In this document: positions 15,823 through 23,087 of the stretch, in pieces | Layout of the letters: each line of letters begins with the position of its first letter | Position numbering within the stretch: the stretch's first letter is position 1 | NCBI GenBank assembly: GCA_024691145.1 | Contig: JAILNW010000175.1 | Coordinates: 1-29,200, forward strand | Length of the DNA stretch: 29,200 bases | Source of the DNA: Lachnospiraceae bacterium | GTDB lineage: Bacteria; Bacillota; Clostridia; Lachnospirales; Lachnospiraceae | Reading direction: 5' to 3' | The notes under the pieces: generated by a model | The model's input: the letters and a program-made list of their open reading frames with translations, nothing else | Databases searched by the model: none | Told to the model about the DNA's origin: nothing | Program-made: the position numbers and the translations under genes

Positions 15823-16797
15823 ATGGAAATTAATCAGCTATACAACGAACAATTAAAACAAAAGCTTGCAGACTCAGCCTTAAGTCTGTTAATTAACAAC
15901 GAGATTATTACAAGAGATGATATTATTAATCTTTCTTTTCATGTCGGATATATGTTTACTACTGAATCCGAAGAATTAGAAGCTCTTTTTTCTATAAAAA
16001 ATAATGATGAAAGCTACTACTTTGCTGTTCAGCACGATAAACTTATGATGCTTACAATAAACAGTGCCCAGTATAAAGAAACAATACAATATATGAAGGA
16101 CAATCATCCATGTCTTAACGAAAAAGAACTGGTTGAAACAGAGCATCTAAAAAAAAGACGTGAAAAAAACAATCATATTCTTGAGGAATTTGAGATTTCA
16201 ACTTCAGACAAACTTCTATGCTATTTTTCTGATGATGAAGTTTCCTTAAGAGATATAAAAGATGTTGCAAAAAGAGCAGTTACATGTTTTTTTACCGTTC
16301 AGATTGCATGTGATATTGCAAATGACAGCTACCAGGAAAGTATAGAATTCTTTAAACCACTGTATGACTCCTTTGGTCTTACTGACTGTCTTAATTCAAA
16401 GGAAAAACGAATATATGATGGAAGCTATTCTGAACAGGATGCCATAGACATGGACTGGGCATATGAATCATTCTGGGCTCTTTGCTGGTGTCTTAGCCTT
16501 GTAGATGATATTACTGACGCAGATGGTATCTGTGACTGTATGGAAGCAATATCATTTGTAAAAGGTACTAATTCTATAGATGAATTTTTGGAAAAATGTA
16601 CTTTAAAGTCAAAAGAAGAGATTCTCGATATGCACGATTTGTATTATAGATACAACTGGGCAATTAACAATGCTAAAGTTAATCCGGATGCTTCCATTGG
16701 TGATTTAGATTCATCTGTGGTAATTGAACGCCGAAGAGCATTAGAATGGATACTTACAGATATTGATGACTGGTATGACCTTTCTTTAGACGCATAA
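15823..16797 (+). CDS. DUF4272 domain-containing protein
   Basis: A 324-residue soluble protein of unknown function, on the plus strand and opposite to its neighbours. The C-terminal half fits DUF4272: AKRAVTCFFTVQIA, a tryptophan-rich block AYESFWALCWCLSLVDDI around residue 215, and the family-type end VVIERRRALEWILTD followed by IDDWYD. The first ~120 residues are a separate alpha/beta region I cannot place. There is no signal peptide or membrane span. A GGAGGAATAA site precedes the ATG, and a long hairpin follows the stop. DUF4272 proteins occur widely without a known biochemical role, so no function is offered. Confidence 0.8.
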   Translation: MEINQLYNEQLKQKLADSALSLLINNEIITRDDIINLSFHVGYMFTTESEELEALFSIKNNDESYYFAVQHDKLMMLTINSAQYKETIQYMKDNHPCLNEKELVETEHLKKRREKNNHILEEFEISTSDKLLCYFSDDEVSLRDIKDVAKRAVTCFFTVQIACDIANDSYQESIEFFKPLYDSFGLTDCLNSKEKRIYDGSYSEQDAIDMDWAYESFWALCWCLSLVDDITDADGICDCMEAISFVKGTNSIDEFLEKCTLKSKEEILDMHDLYYRYNWAINNAKVNPDASIGDLDSSVVIERRRALEWILTDIDDWYDLSLDA

Positions 16798-16805
16798 TTA
16801 TTTTT

Positions 16806-16856
16806 AAGGGAGCGTATAATAAAGTGTGCACGTTATTATACACTCCCTTTATCTTT
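16806..16856 (+). terminator. Intrinsic terminator after the DUF4272 gene
   Basis: AAGGGAGCGTATAATAA pairs with TTATTATACACTCCCTT with one mismatch in 17 positions around a 10-base loop, followed by TATCTTTA. It is just after the stop codon at 16797. Confidence 0.8.
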
Positions 16857-16898
16857 ATAAACCACGTTGGTACCTGTTACAATGTTTATAAATATACA

Positions 16899-17076
16899 TT
16901 ATAACTTGCCACTTAACTCATTTTTTCTAATTTCATGAGTCATTATATTTTCAAACCCCACATCTTTAAGCGCTTGTCCATAATCCAATACTGTTTTTTA
17001 CATAATTCAGTACATCCTCTACAACACTTTTGGTTTTATCTATTGCCTTTTTTAGTTCTGCTTCTTTATCCTTATT
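16899..17076 (-). pseudogene. Gene remnant with a frameshift, unknown family
   Basis: On the minus strand two short frames join across a shift near 17000: first KDKEAELKKAIDKTKS and VVEDVLNYVKNS, then DYGQALKDVGFENIMTHEI ending in a stop at 16899. No start codon or ribosome binding site precedes the first part, and a stop codon lies just upstream. The shift falls in or beside an A run (GTAAAAAACAG), a typical slip site. It reads as the tail of a decayed gene. I do not recognise the family. Confidence 0.4.
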
Positions 17077-17081
17077 CTAAT

Positions 17082-17108
17082 AAAAGCTGGCCAAACTGAC
17101 CAGCTTTT
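17082..17108 (-). terminator. Intrinsic terminator of murA
   Basis: AAAAGCTGG (17082-17090) and CCAGCTTTT (17100-17108) pair around a 9-base loop, 25 bp after the murA stop codon; the stem ends in four T residues on either strand. Confidence 0.75.
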
Positions 17109-17132
17109 CATTATTATCGTATTATTATATTA

Positions 17133-18431
17133 TTAAACAACTTTCAATCTGAACTTCTGCATAGCCTTGTAATCTTCAGCATCAACTCTTTCGATGTCGG
17201 CACCTATGCCTCTTAGTTTTTCCTCAAATGCTTCATATCCTCTCTGGATATAATGTATAGAATCAACAACTGTTATGCCATCTGCCACACAGCCTGCAAC
17301 AACAAGTGCAGCTCCTGCTCTAAGGTCTGGTGCACTTACCATGGCTCCCGAGAACTTCTCAACTCCATTAACGATTGCAATATTGCCTTCAACCTTTATG
17401 GATGCCCCCATACGTGCAAGTTCATCAACATACTTGAATCTGTTCTCAAATATACTTTCGATTACCATACTTGAACCATTAGATAAAGCAAGCAAAGCTG
17501 CCATCTGTGGCTGCATATCTGTAGGGAATCCAGGATATGGCAAAGTCTTGATATTAGTATGACCAAGTCTCTTGTCAGCCTTAACTCTTACAGCATCATC
17601 ATATTCTATAACCTCTGCACCTATCTCAACAAGTTTTGCACTAATTGCCTCTAAATGCTTAGGTATAACATTCTTAATAAGAACATCACCCTTAGTTGCA
17701 GCTGCTGCAACCATAAATGTTCCTGCCTCTATCTGGTCAGGAATAATAGAATATGTTGTACTCTTTAATTCCTTAACACCTTTAATTCTTATAACATCTG
17801 TACCAGCACCCTTAATATTAGCTCCCATACTGTTAAGGAAGTTAGCAACATCAACGATATGTGGTTCCTTTGCAGCATTCTCAAGAATAGTCTTGCCTTC
17901 TGCCATACTTGCTGCAAGCATGATGTTAATAGTAGCACCAACACTGACTACATCAAGGTAAATATGATTACCCGCAAGTTCATCTGCCTGTGCACTTATA
18001 GTACCATGATCTATAGTAACAACTGCACCTAATGCTTCAAATCCCTTAATGTGCTGGTCTATAGGTCTGCTTCCGATTGCACATCCTCCAGGAAGTGCTA
18101 CCTGAGCACTTTTATACTTTCCAAGCAAAGCACCAAGCAAATAGTATGATGCTCTGATCTTTCTGATAAATTCATAATCAATATTAAGTGAACCGATTGT
18201 GCTTCCGTTAATCTTTACAACATTATCACTTACTCTGTCAACTGTAGCCCCAATTGCTTCAATTGCCTGTAGTAATACATTAATATCCCTTACGTTAGGA
18301 AGGTTCTCAATTGTAACTGTCTCATTAGACATAATGGCTGCTGCTAAAATCCCAAGTGCAGCATTCTTAGCCCCTCCTATAACAACTTCTCCTTTAAGCG
18401 CATGTCCGCCTTTTATTATATACTGTTCCAT
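17133..18431 (-). CDS. murA: UDP-N-acetylglucosamine 1-carboxyvinyltransferase
   Basis: A 432-residue enzyme that transfers enolpyruvate from phosphoenolpyruvate to UDP-GlcNAc, the first committed step of peptidoglycan synthesis, in the cytoplasm. It has GGAKNAAL near the N-terminus (Lys22) and LPGGCAIGSRPIDQHI with the catalytic, fosfomycin-targeted Cys117. Later come PYPGFPTDMQPQMAALLAL and DLRAGAALVVAGCVADG. Low-GC Gram-positives often have two paralogues (MurA and MurZ); which this one is cannot be decided here. The ATG has AGAGGTG upstream. A 226-bp region separates it from the shikimate-kinase-like gene, so it probably has its own promoter. Confidence 0.97.
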   Translation of the reverse strand: MEQYIIKGGHALKGEVVIGGAKNAALGILAAAIMSNETVTIENLPNVRDINVLLQAIEAIGATVDRVSDNVVKINGSTIGSLNIDYEFIRKIRASYYLLGALLGKYKSAQVALPGGCAIGSRPIDQHIKGFEALGAVVTIDHGTISAQADELAGNHIYLDVVSVGATINIMLAASMAEGKTILENAAKEPHIVDVANFLNSMGANIKGAGTDVIRIKGVKELKSTTYSIIPDQIEAGTFMVAAAATKGDVLIKNVIPKHLEAISAKLVEIGAEVIEYDDAVRVKADKRLGHTNIKTLPYPGFPTDMQPQMAALLALSNGSSMVIESIFENRFKYVDELARMGASIKVEGNIAIVNGVEKFSGAMVSAPDLRAGAALVVAGCVADGITVVDSIHYIQRGYEAFEEKLRGIGADIERVDAEDYKAMQKFRLKVV

Positions 18432-18492
18432 AAAACACCTCTAATATTAATAATATGCTCCATATGCCTACAAATAGATATACCCAAAAATT

Positions 18493-18504
18493 GCGCTATC
18501 GCGC
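18493..18504. other. Short GC-rich hairpin upstream of murA
   Basis: GCGC, TATC, GCGC: a 4-bp stem in otherwise very AT-rich sequence, followed on the minus strand by AATTTTT. It may be a weak terminator or leader element; evidence is slight. Confidence 0.3.
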
Positions 18505-18570
18505 CCATTACATATTTCAATTATATTACATTTTTGTTAAATAATAAATGATTTTTTACTATTTTTATAT

Positions 18571-18606
18571 CATTTTGTAGAAATTCGTCATTTACACTAC
18601 AAAATG
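18571..18606. promoter_or_regulatory. Perfect 10-bp inverted repeat CATTTTGTAG/CTACAAAATG upstream of murA
   Basis: Arms at 18571-18580 and 18597-18606 with a 16-base spacer. On the minus strand TTGTAG and TACAAA within the arms are 17 bases apart, so the repeat could frame a weak promoter. No T tail follows, so a terminator is unlikely. Role unproven. Confidence 0.4.
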
Positions 18607-18657
18607 AGCATAATTTTTGTGCATTTTTTCCCTGTATTACCAAAACCTACACTTGAA

Positions 18658-19179
18658 TTATACCACCTTTTTTGAATTTGTAAATATCTCAATTTCATTT
18701 ATTATCTCTTCCAAAGTATCTTCTATACTTTTGTAGGACGTATTTACTATTATATCGGCATATTTTTCGTATAATGGACACCTTTCATTATACAAATCTA
18801 ACAGACTTTGGCCATCTTTAAGAACAACTCCTCTTCTTTTAATATCACCAAGCCTTTTATTTATTATTTCATAATCTAACTTAATATATACAATTATTCC
18901 AATATTTTTAAAATGCTCCATGGCTTCTTTACCATATATGGCACTTCCTCCTGTGGCAATAACTGAATTTGCTGCTTCAATGCTTTTGTTTACCTCATTT
19001 TCCTTTGCTACAAATCCTTCAACACCATCATCTGCTATAATTTCCCGCAGTTTTTTATTATACCGCTTTTGAATAACAATATCTGTATCTATAAAATCAT
19101 AGCCTAACACCTTGGCTAAAATAACTCCCACAGTGCTTTTTCCTGCACCTGGCATTCCTGTTAATATTATATTATTCAT
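18658..19179 (-). CDS. Shikimate-kinase-like P-loop kinase
   Basis: A 173-residue protein of shikimate-kinase (AroK/AroL) length and fold: Walker A GMPGAGKST (residues 8-16), YDFIDTDIVIQKR, a GG motif VIATGGSAIYG and the C-terminal NERCPLYEKYADIIV. Several substrate residues differ. FRxxE of AroK reads FVAKEN, GGG reads GGS, and the LID RPLL reads RGVV, so shikimate may not be the substrate. The ATG at 19179 follows GGAAGAAG and overlaps the end of the OLD-type gene by 8 bp, indicating translational coupling. It is the last gene of the five-gene cluster. A divergent AroK or another small-metabolite kinase is possible. Confidence 0.75.
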   Translation of the reverse strand: MNNIILTGMPGAGKSTVGVILAKVLGYDFIDTDIVIQKRYNKKLREIIADDGVEGFVAKENEVNKSIEAANSVIATGGSAIYGKEAMEHFKNIGIIVYIKLDYEIINKRLGDIKRRGVVLKDGQSLLDLYNERCPLYEKYADIIVNTSYKSIEDTLEEIINEIEIFTNSKKVV

Positions 19180-21040
19180 CTTTCTTCTTCCTGTTCTCAA
19201 AATATACAAAAGAATCTATAGCATCAAATATATCCTTAAAGGTATCTCTCGGAGCAATGCTTATGTATTTCTTTAATATTTCTGTCTGGGCATCTCCTCT
19301 GTATCTTCCATAGAAAATATCAAACAAGTTATGTCCCCTTACATATATTTTAAAATATTCAAAATTTTCCTTTATATCATTCTTACTATTAATTCTGATT
19401 CCTGTTGCCTTTATCATTCTCTTTGTACTTCCTAAACGATAAAGGTAGTCTTTATACTTATTATATAATGTAGTATAAAATTCATCTTCACTTTTTACAA
19501 CACCAATCTTAGTCATAATATCAGGTTCCAAAAAGTAATTTTCAAATGAATAATACTTAAGTACAAGAACATTACGTGGTTCCACCTTTGGAAGATTACT
19601 ATATTCCTCTTCCTTTGCCCTTGCACTATAGTAGTTGCAAAGCTGTTTAACAAGATACTTTGGATTCTTGCCATCACTGTCTCTTATCATAAGGAACTGG
19701 TCCTTAAGATACAGCTGGTTTATGTATTTTAAGTTTGCATAAGTCTTGATATTTGTACAGCTGTTTGTAGGAATAATAGAAACCCTTTGAAGATTTCCAT
19801 CTTTATCAACAATTTCCTTATAGTACTTTTCAAGCAGCAAAGGCAGTCTGTTTCTGTCCTGCTTTCCTTCTACTATGAATACAAAACTTACATTCATAAG
19901 ATCATTAGCTGTATATCCAAGATCATCTAATATTTCATCTACACTTGCATCTTCATTTATTGTTGTATTAAACTCATCATCAAGAACAACCTGCTTAATC
20001 TGTTTTGAAGAAAAGTTAAATATAAGATTTGGCGAGTGTGTTGTAAATATTACCTGATTTTTCTTTGATAATCTGAACAAAGTCTCACTAATTGACTTTT
20101 GCAGCTGAGGATGCAAAAACATCTCCGGGTCTTCCATCATAATGATAGAAGGAATAATGCTTTCCTCATCAATATATGCTTCAAGCAAAGACATAACAAA
20201 TATACTTTTTATACCTTCACCAAGTGTGCTTACTGTACCTTCTGTATTACGGTCTTTATTATGTATAACAGTGTCTATACTGAATATTTCATCAACATTA
20301 AAATTTACATCAAAACTGACTTCCTGTGAACGGCTTCCATTTGCAAGGAAATATTTATTAACCCTGTCCTGAAATTCCTTTATATTAATACTTAAAAGTT
20401 TATACTCAAGTAATCTCGCTGCCTCAAATGCAGTTAACTCCGTTGGCTGTTTTTTATTAATTAAACCAATACAGTTAAAACATTTACGGCACTTTCTTGA
20501 TTTATCAAACATGCATATATTATTTCTTAAATCAGTCATTGACTGAGTATCATACAATCCTATTATGTCATCTATTATCGCATTAAACTTCCTTCTATGG
20601 TCAAAATGATAAACCTTAGGAAGCACGTCTTTTATATAGACATTATTTCTTTTATAGCCATCATCGTATTTAATTGTACCCTCCTGATTTATCTTGCAGG
20701 TAAATGATAATACGCCTTCCTTAAATGAAGGAAGCTTCTGGCAAAAGTCAGCAATCCATTTATCATACTTTTTAAACTTGCTGACCCTTCCTTTTGTATT
20801 AAATAATTTAAGGTCAACATCTGTAAATTCCACATTAATACCTATGGAAATCGGCTTTTCAGGATTAATAAAATCCATAGGCTGCACTTTATAGTCACCT
20901 GTTAAAGCTCTGATTGCATCAACAACAATTGTCTTACCTGTGTTGTTTTTACCAACCAATATCAGTGCATTTTCAACGTCTTTTATCTCCAGGTCCTTAA
21001 TTGCAATAAAATTTTTTATATGTATGTAACTGATTTTCAT
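19172..21040 (-). CDS. OLD-type ATPase with TOPRIM nuclease domain and four-cysteine cluster
   Basis: A 622-residue protein of the OLD (overcoming lysogenization defect) group. It has SMC-like Walker A VGKNNTGKT (residues 29-37), a degenerate signature STLGEGIKS (271), Walker B IIMMEDPEMFLHP (299) and TTHSPNL (333). A TOPRIM domain with VEGKQDR (390) and IRDSDG (452) follows, so metal-dependent DNA cleavage is expected. Between the ATPase halves is a C-x8-C-x2-C-x2-C set (Cys176, 184, 187, 190) that could bind zinc or an iron-sulfur cluster. I choose the ATG at 21040 because GGAGG lies eight bases before it. OLD proteins act in phage defence (P2 Old, Gabija GajA), but no GajB-like UvrD helicase is adjacent. 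The gap to the subtilase gene is 27 bp. Confidence 0.85.
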   Translation of the reverse strand: MKISYIHIKNFIAIKDLEIKDVENALILVGKNNTGKTIVVDAIRALTGDYKVQPMDFINPEKPISIGINVEFTDVDLKLFNTKGRVSKFKKYDKWIADFCQKLPSFKEGVLSFTCKINQEGTIKYDDGYKRNNVYIKDVLPKVYHFDHRRKFNAIIDDIIGLYDTQSMTDLRNNICMFDKSRKCRKCFNCIGLINKKQPTELTAFEAARLLEYKLLSINIKEFQDRVNKYFLANGSRSQEVSFDVNFNVDEIFSIDTVIHNKDRNTEGTVSTLGEGIKSIFVMSLLEAYIDEESIIPSIIMMEDPEMFLHPQLQKSISETLFRLSKKNQVIFTTHSPNLIFNFSSKQIKQVVLDDEFNTTINEDASVDEILDDLGYTANDLMNVSFVFIVEGKQDRNRLPLLLEKYYKEIVDKDGNLQRVSIIPTNSCTNIKTYANLKYINQLYLKDQFLMIRDSDGKNPKYLVKQLCNYYSARAKEEEYSNLPKVEPRNVLVLKYYSFENYFLEPDIMTKIGVVKSEDEFYTTLYNKYKDYLYRLGSTKRMIKATGIRINSKNDIKENFEYFKIYVRGHNLFDIFYGRYRGDAQTEILKKYISIAPRDTFKDIFDAIDSFVYFENRKKKDE

Positions 21041-21067
21041 CTGACATACCTCCATTTCATTACTACA

Positions 21068-22477
21068 CTATTCTGCATCAATTGTTGATTCCACTATATT
21101 ATCCATAAACATAGCCCAGCTCATCTTTGGCTCTTCTTCGGCAATCTGAATAATGTTGTTATACAGGTTGCCTATTTTATATCCTTCATTATATACTACT
21201 TCAAAGTCCTTAACATCGCCACCAGTTCCATGTACCATATGTTCTATTACCTTAAATATCTTTGTTTTTGCAGTCTGATATCTGTCTGGTACGTAAAATG
21301 TTGCATCTGCTTCAGGAATTCCAAACAAAAGTCTGCTATGTCCAAGGAGTCTGTAACTTCCATCTTTTCTTTCAATAAATGTGGAATGAGCATACACATC
21401 CGTCAGTGTATGTAAAGCCAGCCCCCAGTATATTATTCCTCTGTTTTTTTCAGTATTTTCATACCCATTAAGTATATTTATCTGTTTTTTGCCTTCTTTT
21501 CCTGCTGGTATTGGCTTATCTATATTTTCTTCAATGTATAAAAGTATCTTATCCATTTCATCTAACATTTCATTTTCAGACTCTAAGCCTTCTCTTGAAA
21601 CGCCTTTTACCGAACCATTAATTGCACATCTTGTAAGATAAATATATGCTGCTACATAATTACACTTTTTATTTCCTTTTGCATACTTATAATATCCATG
21701 AAAATATGGATGAAGTCCCGCTCTTTTCATTACATATATTTTATCAGGAAGTGATGCTGCCCATTTTAAAAGTTTAATATCCTCATAGTTATCCATTACA
21801 TACTTAAATTCATTGCGAAGTATAAGTCTCTTATGATTTGTCTTAAACCAGTGGGCTTCAATGTAATCCTGCTCTGACTTTACGTCCATAAAGTGTTTTC
21901 TGTTCATATAAATCATTATAAATCTGTTAGAATATTCTGGATGCATTTGCCATAAATCAGCCACATTCTTTGTTTCAAGAGCAGCTTCAACACTTGAGCC
22001 ACTCATTACTGCATCCATTCCATATAATACCTTTGTTCTAACACTTTTGTTGGTATTAACAACAGGAATAACATATTTATAACCTGCAGGATATGTGTGT
22101 TCCTCATATCCATCTGCTGCAATTAATACACAGCCCTTATCATAGGCATATTCTATTGCACATTCAATTTCCTTAGAATATCCCATGCCAAATGCCATGC
22201 AGATAATATCCATGTTATTATCTGCTGCCCATATAATAGCCTTTTGTATTGTGGCAACACTTTCACTATTAAGCATTTCTTTTTCTTTTTCAAATACCTT
22301 TAAAGAATAAATGCTTAAATCCTTCTGTCTGCTAATTACATACGCCATGGAAGTTCCATGACCTGTGTAATCATCACCATCTCCATAACATCCCCCAAAC
22401 TCTGCATACATTACATTTTTAAGCTTAAGACTCTTATCAACCCCCGAGTCAAGCAATGCAACTTTTATGTGCTTCAT
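21068..22477 (-). CDS. Subtilisin-like (S8) protease fused to a zinc phospholipase C-like helical domain
   Basis: A 469-residue protein with no signal peptide, so probably cytoplasmic. Residues 1-~185 form a compact S8 domain: Asp10 (VALLDSGVD), His40 (GHGTSMAYV) and Ser162 (GSSVEAA, aligned with the usual GTSMAAP). The oxyanion-hole Asn segment (AAGN) reads AADG, so activity may be reduced. Residues ~230-469 are helical and hold GLALHTLTDVYAHSTF, an H-x3-D-x3-H pattern like that of zinc-dependent phospholipase C and S1/P1 folds, with further His at HPYFH and GHSRLL. The gene lies between the flavin reductase (22 bp) and OLD-type (27 bp) genes on one strand. AGGGGGA precedes the ATG. Function unknown; a protease effector or peptide-processing role are both possible. 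Confidence 0.8.
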   Translation of the reverse strand: MKHIKVALLDSGVDKSLKLKNVMYAEFGGCYGDGDDYTGHGTSMAYVISRQKDLSIYSLKVFEKEKEMLNSESVATIQKAIIWAADNNMDIICMAFGMGYSKEIECAIEYAYDKGCVLIAADGYEEHTYPAGYKYVIPVVNTNKSVRTKVLYGMDAVMSGSSVEAALETKNVADLWQMHPEYSNRFIMIYMNRKHFMDVKSEQDYIEAHWFKTNHKRLILRNEFKYVMDNYEDIKLLKWAASLPDKIYVMKRAGLHPYFHGYYKYAKGNKKCNYVAAYIYLTRCAINGSVKGVSREGLESENEMLDEMDKILLYIEENIDKPIPAGKEGKKQINILNGYENTEKNRGIIYWGLALHTLTDVYAHSTFIERKDGSYRLLGHSRLLFGIPEADATFYVPDRYQTAKTKIFKVIEHMVHGTGGDVKDFEVVYNEGYKIGNLYNNIIQIAEEEPKMSWAMFMDNIVESTIDAE

Positions 22478-22499
22478 TAATATTCCCCCTATTCAATTG

Positions 22500-23075
22500 T
22501 TACTTTTTCTTTTTCTTCTTTTTTACAGAATATCCAAATTTGCCAAGATATTCGCCCATGTCATAATACTCTCCATGTGAATATGTTATTAATCCTGCTT
22601 TATGAAGATCAAGTCTTCCTGTTTCATCAAGATAGCTTTCATCAACATTTACACAAAGAACCTTTGCTATAAACATGTGATGTGATCCAAGTTCCAGTAT
22701 CTGTTCCACCTTACATTCAATATTTACAGGTGATTCTTCAATAAGTGGTGCTTTTACCATGTTAGCTTTCTGTTTTGTAAGTCCTGTTAACTCAAATTTA
22801 TCAACATCTCTTCCAGATACAACACCACATTTATCTGTTTCCTTTACTATCTTGTTAGTTGTAAGATTAATAACAAATTCCATGCTTTCTTTTATTATAC
22901 CATAAGAATGTCTCTCTGGTCTTACAGATATATATACCATAGCCGGATTGGTACATATTGTACCAGTCCATGCTACAGTTATAATATTTGCATTTTCTTC
23001 ATTACTCTGACAAGTTACCATTACCGCAGGCAAAGGATAAACCATGTTGCCCGCCTTCCAAGTCTGTTTGCTCAT
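22500..23075 (-). CDS. Flavin reductase-like (FMN-binding split-barrel) protein
   Basis: A 191-residue protein of the flavin reductase-like/DIM6-NTAB group. It starts with PLPAVMVTC, continues with ANIITVAWTGTICTNPAMVYISVRP (FMN phosphate and ring contacts in the family), then FVINLTT and VNIECKV. It probably binds FMN and moves electrons between NAD(P)H and flavin, or has a related redox role. The C-terminus ends in about seven lysines, which could be a nucleic-acid or membrane contact or simple drift. A 12-bp gap follows the helicase gene and a 22-bp gap precedes the subtilase gene. AGGAAA lies before the ATG. Relatives are often housekeeping genes, so it may sit in the cluster by chance. 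Confidence 0.88.
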   Translation of the reverse strand: MSKQTWKAGNMVYPLPAVMVTCQSNEENANIITVAWTGTICTNPAMVYISVRPERHSYGIIKESMEFVINLTTNKIVKETDKCGVVSGRDVDKFELTGLTKQKANMVKAPLIEESPVNIECKVEQILELGSHHMFIAKVLCVNVDESYLDETGRLDLHKAGLITYSHGEYYDMGEYLGKFGYSVKKKKKKK

Positions 23076-23087
23076 ATTAATATTTCC

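Noticed and set aside
17572..17961. 129-residue plus-strand frame opposite murA
   Set aside because: Antisense shadow of a highly conserved gene; serine- and isoleucine-rich composition typical of reverse frames.
19172..21040. Gabija (GajA-GajB)
   Set aside because: The OLD-type protein resembles GajA in domain type, but no UvrD-like GajB gene is next to it; the large helicase is of another type and lies two genes away.
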